From Vibrio neptunius (GTDB taxonomy: Bacteria > Pseudomonadota > Gammaproteobacteria > Enterobacterales > Vibrionaceae), in the NCBI RefSeq assembly GCF_000967495.1, contig NZ_JXXU01000035.1, positions 78,049-142,048 of the forward strand: DNA of 64,000 nucleotides. The letters run 5' to 3'. A model generated the notes under the pieces. It did no database searches. It was not told where the DNA came from and worked only from the letters and a program-made list of their open reading frames with translations. Position numbers and translations under genes: made by a program. Of this stretch, positions 7,454 through 16,218 are shown in pieces; the first letter of the stretch is position 1, and each line of letters starts with the position of its first letter.

Positions 7454-9100
7454 ATGAAGGCGATGAATAAAACTACTATGTTGTACTGCGTAGTTGGTTT
7501 ACTTCCTTTTCTAGTGCCACTTGTTTTTACCATGCAGTTAAGCAGTGTATTCACTTACTACTTCGCGCTGATGAGCGTGCTGCTACTGTTATTGATTATG
7601 ACGTTTAAAGGCTGGCTGGGTAAGGCGACCAAGCTTCTATTCGCTCTATCGTGCTTGTTCAGCATCGTTTCTTTAGTTCTGACGGGAGGCCTTGTTTCTA
7701 CGGGGGCGTTCCACTCAATACTGCTGACACATAGCGAAGAAGTTATCGGTTATTTTGAACTCGTTAACTGGTACATCATGGTTCCGGTCTTTCTATCCAC
7801 CGCGATAGGGCTGTATTGTTTCTGGAAAGCCTACTTACCTATTCAGGGATGGCGCCGAATGACTTTATTGTTGAGTGTTTTGGCTGTGGCTACCGCCTTG
7901 CCTGTTTTTAAATGGAACTTTGACCCTGAAGCCAAACAGCAGATAACTGAAGATTACGTCCATACTTTGTACCTTTATCAGGATACGCCCGCGTACAATG
8001 TTTTCAGAGTTGCTGCTTTGGCTTTTTATGAGCGTTATCAGAGCCACTTGAGCTATGGGCAAGATTTGCCAGAACATGTATTGCCTGATTTTTCTCTCAC
8101 TATTCCTACTAATATCGTCATTGTTATTGGGGAGTCTTCACGAAGAGCATCCTATTCTCTCTACGGTAGTCAGATAAATTCGAGCCCAAAGCTGAAGGCT
8201 CGCTATATCGAAGACAGTAACCTTGTCACTGTGGTCGATGGTGTCTTTGCTCCTGCCCCCAACACTCGAGAATCTGTCCCTCGTTCGTTCTCATTTGTTT
8301 CGGCGAATCAAATGTTGTACCAAGGGTTGCCTTATGTGAACTTAATTGATGTTGCTCGGATGATGGGATACCAAACTACCTGGGTTACCACTCAAGCACT
8401 CTACACTCGCTGGGACTCGTTCACCGCTAAAGTAGCGACTTCCTCAGATAATGTTATCCATACTGGTGAGCCAGGACAGCTTTGGCGAGATATTGATGCA
8501 GCCAAAGCGGTGGTAAAGCAGCTAAACAAAGATGATGGGCATCAGTTTGTTGTGCTACATTTATCTGGCGAGCACGCTGATTACTCAGTGAGAAATGGTG
8601 AAGCATTGCCTCAAGCTCACTTTGATGCCATCAAGCAGCAACTCACTTCAGACCTGTCACCCATTGAAATCGCTTACTTAAGCTCTGTTCATTTCACAGA
8701 CTCGATTCTGGATGCACTGATTTCTGGGCTGTTTAAAGATGAACCCAACAGCTTACTGGTTTACTTTTCCGATCATGGTGAAGTTATTGGCAAAGGGCAT
8801 GGGCTACAACCTATTCGGATCGAAGACGAGCTTGCCGTCCCTTACCTTGTTTTTGGCTCGCTAGGGAAAAATATGTCTGAGGTGATTAACTGTTACCGGG
8901 ATAATCAACATCTGCTGTTTAACAGTGCTTACTTTCCTGAAGTCTTGTTATCAACACTCGGTATGAAAATAGAGCCACCAGAGTCAACCAGTGAGTTCAC
9001 CTATTACTCTGTGCAGGGTGTGACGAAAACCTTACCTAGTGACTTTTCATTTGAGTTTTATTATCCGGGGCAGCAGCAATGCAGATTCAACGCTCATTAA
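7454..9100 (+). CDS. Phosphoethanolamine transferase-like membrane sulfatase-fold enzyme (EptA/CptA type)
   Basis: About 548 residues. The N-terminal 170 residues hold roughly five membrane segments. The rest is a periplasmic alkaline-phosphatase/sulfatase-fold domain. Metal and catalytic motifs are visible: VIVIGESSRRASYSLYG (metal-binding Glu), PNTRESVPR (nucleophile Thr), HLSGEHADY, and YFSDHGEVIGKGHG (Asp-His pair). Enzymes of this family move phosphoethanolamine from phosphatidylethanolamine to lipid A or core sugars, which can lower susceptibility to cationic peptides. GAGGAG at 7441-7446 is 7 nt before ATG 7454; the ATG at 7448 is too close to it. The last 22 bp overlap the next gene, suggesting coupling. 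The target glycan is unknown. Confidence 0.82.
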   Translation: MKAMNKTTMLYCVVGLLPFLVPLVFTMQLSSVFTYYFALMSVLLLLLIMTFKGWLGKATKLLFALSCLFSIVSLVLTGGLVSTGAFHSILLTHSEEVIGYFELVNWYIMVPVFLSTAIGLYCFWKAYLPIQGWRRMTLLLSVLAVATALPVFKWNFDPEAKQQITEDYVHTLYLYQDTPAYNVFRVAALAFYERYQSHLSYGQDLPEHVLPDFSLTIPTNIVIVIGESSRRASYSLYGSQINSSPKLKARYIEDSNLVTVVDGVFAPAPNTRESVPRSFSFVSANQMLYQGLPYVNLIDVARMMGYQTTWVTTQALYTRWDSFTAKVATSSDNVIHTGEPGQLWRDIDAAKAVVKQLNKDDGHQFVVLHLSGEHADYSVRNGEALPQAHFDAIKQQLTSDLSPIEIAYLSSVHFTDSILDALISGLFKDEPNSLLVYFSDHGEVIGKGHGLQPIRIEDELAVPYLVFGSLGKNMSEVINCYRDNQHLLFNSAYFPEVLLSTLGMKIEPPESTSEFTYYSVQGVTKTLPSDFSFEFYYPGQQQCRFNAH

Positions 9101-9960
9101 TTTATGTTTTAATTTTTACATCTGCTCTTATCTTGCTGACGTTCGATAAGTTGAGACCGATCAGGGTTTTTGCCGTTTACTCCAGTTGTAAAGTCGTCGA
9201 GAAAGTGGGGTTGGTAGCAAGCTGTGATCAATTACCCGTTGTCACTATTTTGGAACAAGGCAAGTTAGATGCTGATTCATACGGCGTGGAAGACCCGCTA
9301 GCGTTATCTTTGTTCTTTGAACGCTATCGTATTCCTGAGCATGTTTATGCTCACCGAACAAACAGTCCTGAGCGGGCAAAAACATACGCTAAGTATTATC
9401 ACGCATTCGAGTTTGATGCGGTTTGGAATGCGGACCAAGAGGCGCTGGATATTTACCACTATCCTGAACACGCATCAATGGCGTTCTACTTCCATCAACT
9501 TGTTGATATTGTGCCGATAAGCAGTCGTTTATGGTTAGATCTGAAAAATCTAACGCCTGAAATGAGCCCAACTATTGTAGGCTATCTGAACCGCTACTTT
9601 ACTCAGAAGGAAGACAGGCAACGTCTAATTGTAGAATCTAAAAACGCGGCTGCACTCACTGACTTTCATGCATCAGGGTATAAAACATCCTATTATTTGC
9701 CGAGCCCAGAGCTCCTTGCAGGGTGTGAGGAACACCGTTCTGTCCAAGAGTTGATCGCGAATATTAATCAGTGGAAAACCGATTTTATATCATTTCCTTA
9801 CACTCAACAGCAATTTGTAGACTTGTGCGTTTTACCCTACGTAAGAGCGGTTCCGCAGCTCTCTTGGGGAGGGTTACCGTTCGCGATTCCTGAAGGGGCA
9901 TTAGAGCGATATCAAGGTTATATCGTCGATCACTCATTACACCTAGAGAAGCTCGAATGA
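9079..9960 (+). CDS. Membrane-anchored protein with GDPD/PLC-like TIM-barrel features
   Basis: A 293-residue protein starting inside the end of the phosphoethanolamine transferase gene. One N-terminal hydrophobic segment (residues about 7-21) should act as an anchor or uncleaved signal, leaving the rest periplasmic. Residues 92 onward (YAHRTNSPERAKTY ... FEFDAVWN ... DIYHYP) resemble the metal site of glycerophosphodiester phosphodiesterase and FAM151-like barrels: an early His-Arg-x-Asn, then Glu-x-Asp, then a His. The later LWLDLKNL fits the barrel strand with Asp-Lys. The catalytic assignment is weak. Overlap with a lipid-headgroup transferase suggests a shared role in phospholipid or LPS headgroup chemistry. 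Confidence 0.55.
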   Translation: MQIQRSLIYVLIFTSALILLTFDKLRPIRVFAVYSSCKVVEKVGLVASCDQLPVVTILEQGKLDADSYGVEDPLALSLFFERYRIPEHVYAHRTNSPERAKTYAKYYHAFEFDAVWNADQEALDIYHYPEHASMAFYFHQLVDIVPISSRLWLDLKNLTPEMSPTIVGYLNRYFTQKEDRQRLIVESKNAAALTDFHASGYKTSYYLPSPELLAGCEEHRSVQELIANINQWKTDFISFPYTQQQFVDLCVLPYVRAVPQLSWGGLPFAIPEGALERYQGYIVDHSLHLEKLE

Positions 9961-10026
9961 GTCTTATGTGAAACTGGTCGTCGGCTAAGATAGGGTACTT
10001 CAGCTGTGGTTTAATCTCGTACCTTG

Positions 10027-10494
10027 ATGAAAGAGATCTTCACTTGCATTGACGTTTTCTCGCAGACGGATAAACCTTGTTTTGTAGCCTTTACCTTGAT
10101 GGATGAAGTGAATCAACCAGCTCGTCTTCGATCTGGTGAGTCGGTGTCATCAGCAGTAGAGCTTTTGTTGAGTAATGAAGCTAGAGGAATATTCTTTAAT
10201 TGCTCAATTCCAGAGGTCATTGAGCAAGCGATCAAAGCGGTAAACAACGTGGTTGATCTGTTGGACCATAAGCTAGCGATTGGTGTGTTTGCAAACAGTT
10301 TTACGCCAATAAATACCAGCCATGAGGCGAATAACACCGTGCAGGCTATGCGTCATTTTTCTCCTCGGGAATATTTAGAGTTCGCAAAAACATGGCATTC
10401 GCTCGGCGCTAGTATTATTGGTGGATGTTGTGGCATAGAACCCAGTCATATTGAAGTGCTATCGGCATGGCGAGATGGAATGGAAGAGTCTTAA
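10027..10494 (+). pseudogene. C-terminal remnant of homocysteine S-methyltransferase
   Basis: The 155 residues match the second half of homocysteine S-methyltransferases (MmuM/BHMT-like, normally about 300 residues), including the GGCCGIEPSHI motif that gives two of the three zinc-binding cysteines. The N-terminal half, with the DGG(M/T) start motif and the first Cys, is absent: a stop lies 5 codons upstream in frame and only 66 bp separate it from the preceding gene. ATG 10027 follows an in-frame TTG at 10024. Without the N-terminal half the barrel cannot form, so this is most likely a decayed gene, truncated when the neighbouring pair was inserted or by deletion. A functional half-protein is unlikely. 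Confidence 0.75.
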
Positions 10495-10531
10495 TTACTC
10501 CTCAAGACATACATATTTAATGCTCAGGTTA

Positions 10532-10557
10532 AAAATCCCTCTTCGAAGAGGGATTTT
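10532..10557. terminator. Bidirectional intrinsic terminator
   Basis: A perfect 26-bp palindrome with arms AAAATCCCTCTTC and its complement and no unpaired loop beyond the tip. The arms give an A-tract on one side and a T-tract on the other. It separates the methyltransferase remnant from the convergent ThiF-like gene. Confidence 0.85.
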
Positions 10558-10602
10558 ACTGAATTTTACTAGTTTTGGTCTCGAAATGATCAGAAGAACA
10601 TC

Positions 10603-11349
10603 CTACAAAATCTTTGGCGCCATTACATCGACGTATTGAAACTGAGGGAATTTGGCAACGGGGCTACCTTTGGTTATCGCAACGATAGCACCTATAGTCA
10701 TTGATGCCGAAATTGATGAAGAAATGGCTAGCTGCGAGTCATATTCCACTTGTTTTGCGTAGTAAGTCTCTGCGCTCTTTACCAAGTAGTCGGACATGGC
10801 ACCGGAGTGGAGCAAGTGCATCAGAATAGCCTGTTTAATCTCGGTGTGATGAGCGACTTGATAGTACTCCAGCCAACCTGGCGTAGTGTGATCGAGCAAT
10901 GTCATCCCAGACCCGAAGCCTAAATTGATGGGAAAAATTTCCACTTTCTTATGCTGTTTGCAGATCTGGTGAACGAGAGGGAATTCAGGTGCATCAAAGT
11001 CTATGGTATTGATGACAAAATCATGCTCAGGGATGCGTGCCCTCAAGTCTGACTCGTCCAGAAACTTGTCTATGACATTAATTGATGCTGTCGCATCTAT
11101 TTTTGTCAGTCGGTCTCCAATTGCTGACGCTTTGTTCTTACCAAGCTCGTGGGAAGTAAAGTTTTGTCGATTAAGGTTGCTTGACTCAATGGTATCGCCA
11201 TCGGCAATGGTAATATGCCGGATGCCAGTGCGAAGAGCCAGTTCTGCGACGACCCCACCGATTCCACAGCCTACGATCAAAAGTTTGGTAGAGGCTAGTT
11301 GCTGCTGTTCTGTAGGCGAGACGAACAACCAGTTACGTGAATAGTTCAT
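10603..11349 (-). CDS. ThiF/HesA/MoeB-like (E1-type) adenylating protein
   Basis: A 248-residue ThiF-domain protein. The N-terminal Rossmann site reads LLIVGCGIGGVVAEL, followed by ITIADGDTIESSNLNRQNF, which carries the Asp and Asn/Arg pair that bind ATP in E1-like enzymes, then DFVINTID with the Mg-binding Asp. The zinc-binding CxxC pairs of MoeB/ThiF are missing, as in several divergent families. E1-like enzymes adenylate the C-terminus of a small protein or peptide. ATG 11349 has AAGGAG 9 nt upstream and lies 2 bp after the stop of the upstream gene, so it is coupled to it. No ubiquitin-like sulfur carrier or thiamin/molybdopterin gene is adjacent, so the substrate is unknown. Confidence 0.75.
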   Translation of the reverse strand: MNYSRNWLFVSPTEQQQLASTKLLIVGCGIGGVVAELALRTGIRHITIADGDTIESSNLNRQNFTSHELGKNKASAIGDRLTKIDATASINVIDKFLDESDLRARIPEHDFVINTIDFDAPEFPLVHQICKQHKKVEIFPINLGFGSGMTLLDHTTPGWLEYYQVAHHTEIKQAILMHLLHSGAMSDYLVKSAETYYAKQVEYDSQLAISSSISASMTIGAIVAITKGSPVAKFPQFQYVDVMAPKIL

Positions 11350-11351
11350 CA

Positions 11352-12215
11352 CTAGGCTCCTTCGGTAGATTGTCCAGTGACAGATTCTTTAGTTTGATAG
11401 GCTGGTCCAGAGCTAACCATTAAAACCAATCGATAGAGACTGATTTGAATCCAGGTTTTGAATGCAACCCAAGTGTTAAATATACCAACTTGTAGAATGT
11501 CTTCTCCCTTCTCAGTATCAATCCACGTCATAACAAAGCTGTTTACGTTGTGGCGTTTTGCTCTTGGTAGCTGGCGGTAGTCTTTTTCAAACCCCATTTC
11601 ATCGGTTTCAGAACTGAGAACAAAACGCTTCGAGTCAAAGGTAACGGATTCCGGATTGTGGAAGTATTTTTTGACATAACCATTGATCAGCGCTTCTGCA
11701 ACTCGAGCATAGATTTTAGAAGGTGGTTTGATTTGGTTGGACTCTGCGGTAGGCCATCCTTTTACAGTAAAACGGCTGAAATTTTCTATGATTCTGGGCG
11801 TTGCAGATATGTTGGTGGTATAGACTCGTCGATATTTTCTGTAAATGACTTTGGCTAAGCCTGCGGTAGCGAGTGCCAAAAGATTCGTTCCATTGTTTTC
11901 TGCGATAACAACGAGTCCTGCGTGAACAACGGTTAACTTACCTTCGCGAATAATGGGGCTCACCAAAAATCCGATAGGCACTTGTTGCTCTTTATACAAG
12001 ATGCCGACAACCATGCTTTGGAATTTGTTACGTATCGCTTCTACATCATCAGTAGCATCTAACAGTCTGTGATCAACTGGTTTCTTAGCGCGTCCATTGA
12101 TTGAGAGTAACTCATCGTAAATATTTAAAAGTGCTTCGTCGCTCAAGTACTTTCCCGGATTAAAGTAATGATGTGTAGTTGTTGGTCCAAAGTGATCTAT
12201 GTAGGTGTGCGTCAT
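11352..12215 (-). CDS. Unrecognised protein with GNAT acyltransferase-like core, partner of ThiF-like gene
   Basis: About 287 residues. I do not recognise a named family. Residues about 75-150 resemble a GNAT fold: a strand GFLVSPII, then TVVHAGLVVIAENNGTNLLALATAGL, which fits the V-x-x-x-R/Q-G-x-G/A pyrophosphate loop loosely, then VIYRKYRRVYTTNIS and an ENFSRFTVKGW segment typical of late GNAT strands. The C-terminal part has a hydrophobic stretch (QISLYRLVLMVSS). The upstream in-frame ATGs would add 30 residues; ATG 12215 has GAGG 9 nt upstream. The stop is followed after 2 bp by the ThiF-like start, so both products probably act in one pathway. Function unknown. Confidence 0.55.
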   Translation of the reverse strand: MTHTYIDHFGPTTTHHYFNPGKYLSDEALLNIYDELLSINGRAKKPVDHRLLDATDDVEAIRNKFQSMVVGILYKEQQVPIGFLVSPIIREGKLTVVHAGLVVIAENNGTNLLALATAGLAKVIYRKYRRVYTTNISATPRIIENFSRFTVKGWPTAESNQIKPPSKIYARVAEALINGYVKKYFHNPESVTFDSKRFVLSSETDEMGFEKDYRQLPRAKRHNVNSFVMTWIDTEKGEDILQVGIFNTWVAFKTWIQISLYRLVLMVSSGPAYQTKESVTGQSTEGA

Positions 12216-12701
12216 AGCAGCTAGCCTCGTTGTAATTATCATTGCTGTTTTTATGTACGACCTTGGCCTTATAAATAGTGATAATTTACTTTGCATAATC
12301 ATCATAAATATAAATAAAAACAGGATTTTAAATAAAAATTTTGCATATGCTACTGGTTTTATATTTTGGTGAAAGGCAGTAGATCACAAATGATGAATGC
12401 AACCAATGTGATATGGAAAATTGAACGATTTGAAAAGGTGGCTATACATGAGGAGGTGTGGTGGGAGTTGTTGTGACCTCTCGTTGCACTCTATGCTTGG
12501 GTGTTAGCTGAACGAGCAACTCATCACTTAATAAATCGATGAGTTGCTGGCGTAGCTATCTTTAATTATTTGAAGTTAAGGATTGGTGCCTGCTCAACCT
12601 TCTGAAGGCAGGTTTCTCTAAAGACTAGTTACGCTGGGTAAGTTTGGCTATTTTTTGAGGCCAGTAGACCGCCTCAATCTTGAGGGAGTGTTAAGGATAT
12701 T
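12216..12701. other. Gene-free stretch with one hairpin
   Basis: No convincing gene was found. An 11-bp perfect inverted repeat (AGCAACTCATC at 12515-12525, complement at 12538-12548) with a 12-nt loop could be a terminator or RNA structure but lacks a T-tract. A 28-codon ATG frame at 12390-12476 has no good ribosome site. The first 100 bp are A+T-rich and probably hold the promoter of the acyltransferase-like/ThiF operon. Confidence 0.5.
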
Positions 12702-13115
12702 TTAGTGACTCACCTTACCGCGCAAGGATTTTGTTTGTGACTTTATTCCTTTGGCTTTTAGGCGTCTTTCTTTCGAAGCTCTTGTGGGTTTGGTTGTGCG
12801 GCGTTTTTTCTGTACGACATTAGCGGAGCGAATCAGTTCGGCGAGACGATTAAGTGCGTCTTCTTTGTTCTGCTCCTGAGTGCGGTATTGCTGCGCTTTG
12901 ATGGTGATAACGCCTTCTTTCGAGATGCGTGAATCATTTAATGCTAGCAAGCGCTCTTTATACACCGCAGGAAGTGTTGAGTGCCTTATATCAAACTGCA
13001 GGTGTATCGCAGAAGAGACTTTATTCACATTCTGGCCGCCAGCACCTTGAGCGCGAATTGCCGTAAGTTGAATTTCCCATGCCTGAAGCGTGACTGTGTT
13101 TGAAATAGTGAGCAT
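12702..13115 (-). CDS. arfB: Alternative ribosome-rescue factor / peptidyl-tRNA hydrolase ArfB
   Basis: A 137-residue class I release-factor-like protein that closely follows E. coli ArfB (YaeJ). It has the catalytic GGQ in AIRAQGAGGQNVNK at residues about 20-33, the FDIRHSTLP segment, and the basic C-terminal tail (KKRRTTKPTRASKERRLKAK...LRGKVSH) that enters the empty mRNA channel of stalled ribosomes. It lacks the codon-recognition domain of RF1/RF2, as expected. The open frame extends 30 codons upstream, but ATG 13115 matches the family start. It acts in the cytosol on non-stop complexes as a backup to tmRNA. It is followed by no obvious partner and sits 97 bp after a PACE efflux gene on the same strand. 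Confidence 0.93.
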   Translation of the reverse strand: MLTISNTVTLQAWEIQLTAIRAQGAGGQNVNKVSSAIHLQFDIRHSTLPAVYKERLLALNDSRISKEGVITIKAQQYRTQEQNKEDALNRLAELIRSANVVQKKRRTTKPTRASKERRLKAKGIKSQTKSLRGKVSH

Positions 13116-13211
13116 TAATGAAGTGGATTTGCCGAGTAATAAGCGAAGTGTAAAGCGAATAGCGGCTAAATACCACGAGCTTTGATAAAACCAAAGCCCG
13201 TGCATCTGCGT

Positions 13212-13640
13212 TTATGCTGAAGTGGCCAGTCGCTGAGTGGTAATGCGTTGACGAATCGCGTCGTAAACCCAGTTGAAGCCGATGGAGTAAAGGACGAAGA
13301 AAATCACCACGCCAATATCCATGACTAACACTGACCAGAATCCGAGTTGCAGTGTCCACATTAGAACTGGGAAAGAGATGATCATCATGCCCAATTCGAA
13401 TCCGAGCCCGTGCAGAATACGTACTTTGGCGGTTCGCTTACTGCGGTCTGCACCGAATACTTTGTCGTAACCATAGTTGTAAATGTAGTTCCAGCCCATC
13501 GCTATCATTGATAGTGCGATTGCTAGCCCCGCCATTTTTCCCGCGCCGTTTCCAGTGATCAGCGTTGCTAGCGTCGCCATTACAATCAAGGCAACCAGCT
13601 CAAATAGCACCATATGTAGAATGCGTTCTTTATGTGACAT
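13212..13640 (-). CDS. PACE-family (AceI-like) biocide efflux protein
   Basis: A 142-residue inner-membrane protein with four hydrophobic helices, made of two bacterial transmembrane pair (BTP) domains. Diagnostic segments are RILHMVLFELVAL (conserved Glu in helix 1), WNYIYNYGYDKVFG, the second-repeat RILHGLGFELGM and FNWVYDAIR. PACE proteins such as Acinetobacter AceI export chlorhexidine and short-chain diamines by proton exchange. The gene is divergent from a LysR regulator 91 bp away, the usual PACE arrangement, so the regulator probably controls it. Confidence 0.9.
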   Translation of the reverse strand: MSHKERILHMVLFELVALIVMATLATLITGNGAGKMAGLAIALSMIAMGWNYIYNYGYDKVFGADRSKRTAKVRILHGLGFELGMMIISFPVLMWTLQLGFWSVLVMDIGVVIFFVLYSIGFNWVYDAIRQRITTQRLATSA

Positions 13641-13731
13641 TGTTTCTCTCTCACTTATGTACTAATTATTTGCTATAAATAATATCAGTAATTATGATTG
13701 AATAAAGATAGTAACTATCACTAATGATGAT

Positions 13732-14613
13732 ATGTATAACATTGAGCAACTAAGGATGTTTGTTGAAGCCGTTGAGCAGGGCTCCTTTTCCGCTAGTGCG
13801 AGAAAGTTGGGCAAAGTGCAGTCAGCGGTGAGTCAGGGGATCAACAATCTAGAGATTGACCTGAATATTCAGCTATTTGATCGTTCGACGCGTAAGCCGA
13901 CGCTGACCCGTGAAGGGCGTCAATTGTTTAAGCAGGTCAAAGCGATTGTCTTGCAGGTGGAAGAGCTGAACGCCTCTGTGGAATCGATTGAAAGCGGCGA
14001 TGAGGAACTAATTCGCCTTGCTGTAGATGATGCGCTCATGGTGCCGAGTTTACCGAAAATACTTCACCAGTTTGCGGAGGCCTTTCCGGCAACAGAGATT
14101 GAACTGATTTCGACCGCCAGTATGGATGTCGTCGAGTCTTTGACTTCACGTCTGGCAGACATTGGCATCATGTTTACTGATTTGGATTTTAGTCAGGACA
14201 TTCACCCGTGCTTTATTGGCCATTTGCCGTTTAAAGCGATCTGCCATCCAGCTCACCCTCTGGCTGAGCTGGATACGGTCACGATCACTGATGCCATCAA
14301 ATACCGCCAGTTGTTACCGCGTGGTAACCAAGGCGCCACCTTACAGCAATTTCCCGTGTTAGCATCCAAGGTGTGGTGGTCAAACAATTTTAGCTCGATT
14401 AAGCACACTATTCTGCACGGCAACTTAGGTTGGTCCTATCTGCCCGCTCACATGGTAGATCCTGCTATTGAGTCAGGTGCCTTGGTTGAATTACGTGTTT
14501 CGATTGACCACAAGACTTGGAGCCCTCCTGTGGATGTGGCGACCTTGAAAAGTTCAGGTAAGGGTCCGGCACTCTTATGGTTGGAAGAGCACCTCAAGCA
14601 ACTGCTTGACTGA
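13732..14613 (+). CDS. LysR-family transcriptional regulator next to PACE efflux gene
   Basis: A 293-residue LysR-type regulator. The N-terminal winged helix reads MYNIEQLRMFVEAVEQGSFSASARKLGKVQSAVSQGINNLE, and the remainder is a periplasmic-binding-protein-like effector domain. It is divergent from the PACE efflux gene, with a short A+T-rich shared promoter region (13641-13731). By analogy with AceR it probably activates the efflux gene on binding a ligand. The effector is unknown. It ends 6 bp before the convergent LysE gene. Confidence 0.88.
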   Translation: MYNIEQLRMFVEAVEQGSFSASARKLGKVQSAVSQGINNLEIDLNIQLFDRSTRKPTLTREGRQLFKQVKAIVLQVEELNASVESIESGDEELIRLAVDDALMVPSLPKILHQFAEAFPATEIELISTASMDVVESLTSRLADIGIMFTDLDFSQDIHPCFIGHLPFKAICHPAHPLAELDTVTITDAIKYRQLLPRGNQGATLQQFPVLASKVWWSNNFSSIKHTILHGNLGWSYLPAHMVDPAIESGALVELRVSIDHKTWSPPVDVATLKSSGKGPALLWLEEHLKQLLD

Positions 14614-14619
14614 TTCTTA

Positions 14620-15231
14620 TTATGCTTTGGTTGCCAATAAGGCGCCGAAAGAGACAAGCGCAATGCCGCAGGCTTGTTCTAGCTTTTTCTTCAATTTCAG
14701 CAAGCGCGTTTGAAGGGTTGGCGAGGTCAGCAGGACGGCCACTAAACCAAACCACAGCCCGTGGAGCAGAATCATATAGCCACCGTAAAACAGCGCTAGA
14801 GTCAATTCTTCGCCGTTGTGAGAAATGACTTGACTAAAGATACTAACAAAGAACAACATGGTTTTTGGGTTCAATGCGTTACAAAGCCAGCCTTGCAATG
14901 CATAACGCCACTGAGCTTGGTGGTTTTCTATGCCGGCTTGTTGCTCTAATTCGTGGCTGCTGGATAAAAATCCTTTTATCCCTAGATAAATCAGATACGC
15001 AGCGCCGAGATATTTCAGGCATTGGAAAAGAAAAAGGTTTTGTGAAATTAAGTAACCAATACCTAAAATAGAGTAGGCGATGTGAACCGTAATTGCGGTA
15101 CTAATGCCAATGGCAGTCCAAACACCTGCCGCTCTCCCTTGTTGAATACTGTTCCTCAACACTAAGACAAAATCTGCCCCGGGGCTAATAACAATAAAGA
15201 AGCCAAGTACGGCTAAACTAACAAATTCCAT
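14620..15231 (-). CDS. LysE/RhtB-family amino acid exporter
   Basis: A 203-residue membrane protein with about six hydrophobic segments. The family signature near the N-terminus is VISPGADFVLVLRNSIQQGRAAGVWTA, followed by the second motif GWLCNALNPKTMLFF. LysE/RhtB proteins export amino acids or homoserine lactones and related metabolites. The gene is divergent from a LysR regulator at 15335, a pairing common to LysE-type exporters. The substrate cannot be deduced. Confidence 0.9.
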   Translation of the reverse strand: MEFVSLAVLGFFIVISPGADFVLVLRNSIQQGRAAGVWTAIGISTAITVHIAYSILGIGYLISQNLFLFQCLKYLGAAYLIYLGIKGFLSSSHELEQQAGIENHQAQWRYALQGWLCNALNPKTMLFFVSIFSQVISHNGEELTLALFYGGYMILLHGLWFGLVAVLLTSPTLQTRLLKLKKKLEQACGIALVSFGALLATKA

Positions 15232-15334
15232 TGTGAACCTTTGTATATTGTTTATAAGATGCAGCTATTGTAGGAAGCTTTCCTCCTTTCTATAATCGAA
15301 ACTATTGCCAAAGAATTGTGAGATAAATTCACAT

Positions 15335-16210
15335 ATGCGTCACCTTAAAGCGTTTCACGCATTCCACATCGCAGCATCGTCCCGCAGTTATACGCAGGCA
15401 GCAGAGCAGCTCAATCTGACGCATGGGGCCGTAAGTAAGCAAATCAAGACGTTAGAGCAGTATTTGGATAAGCGCCTGTTTCATAAACAAGGTCGAAATG
15501 TGGTGCTAACCGAAGAAGGGCAACTGCTCAAGAGCTATACCGAGCAGGCGTTTGGCGCTTTATCGGCAGGTGTTGCCAAGCTCAACAGTCTTGATGCTCA
15601 CTCTTTGGAAGTGTCCTGTGAACCCACGCTTACCATGCGCTGGCTGATGCCCAAGCTGGACGAATTCTATTCTCAAACAGGGACGGATGTTCGCTTATCC
15701 ACGGCAGGAGGCCCAATCAATCTGGTCAATGCGGGGCTGGATGTCGCGATTCGTCGTGACGATTTCCCGATCCCGTCGCACTATCAGATAACTTCTTTGG
15801 TGGAAGAGTGGGCGGGTCCAGTGTGTAGCAAAGAATACTGGGAGAGCATTCAAGGTGATATACAAAATGCTAAGGTGCTGCATTCTCAAACGCGTTTAAC
15901 AGCGTGGCAAGAGTGGTTAAATGCTTCGTCTCTCTCAGGAGTCACAACAAAATCCCAGCAAAGCTTTGCTCATTTCTATTTTTGTTTGCAGGCGGCAAGT
16001 GACGGGCTTGGGATCGCTATAGGTTCTTACCCACTGGTACATCATGACATCCAGCAGGGGCGGTTAATTGCGCCAATGGGCTTTTCTCTCACCGGGCACA
16101 ATTATGTTGCCATCCAAGACGCCGATCATCATTCTCCATTGAGTACGCCATTCATCAACTGGATGAAATCGGAAATGAGTGACTGCTTACCTTGTCACTG
16201 TGCAGCATAG
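15335..16210 (+). CDS. LysR-family regulator divergent from LysE exporter (GcvA-like)
   Basis: A 291-residue LysR-type regulator with an N-terminal helix-turn-helix (MRHLKAFHAFHIAASSRSYTQAAEQLNLTHGAVSKQIKTLEQ) of the GcvA/AmpR subgroup. The effector domain includes SCEPTLTMRWLMPKLDEF and VDVAIRRDD-like segments. The frame is open from TTG 15305, but ATG 15335 matches the family start. It probably controls the divergent LysE gene, with which it shares a 103-bp intergenic region. Confidence 0.87.
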   Translation: MRHLKAFHAFHIAASSRSYTQAAEQLNLTHGAVSKQIKTLEQYLDKRLFHKQGRNVVLTEEGQLLKSYTEQAFGALSAGVAKLNSLDAHSLEVSCEPTLTMRWLMPKLDEFYSQTGTDVRLSTAGGPINLVNAGLDVAIRRDDFPIPSHYQITSLVEEWAGPVCSKEYWESIQGDIQNAKVLHSQTRLTAWQEWLNASSLSGVTTKSQQSFAHFYFCLQAASDGLGIAIGSYPLVHHDIQQGRLIAPMGFSLTGHNYVAIQDADHHSPLSTPFINWMKSEMSDCLPCHCAA

Positions 16211-16218
16211 CCCTTGCG

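Noticed and set aside
12390..12476. A 28-codon ATG frame upstream of the ThiF/acyltransferase operon, considered as a possible precursor peptide
   Set aside because: It is on the opposite strand, has no good ribosome site, and nothing in its sequence matches a known precursor; chance frames of this size are common.
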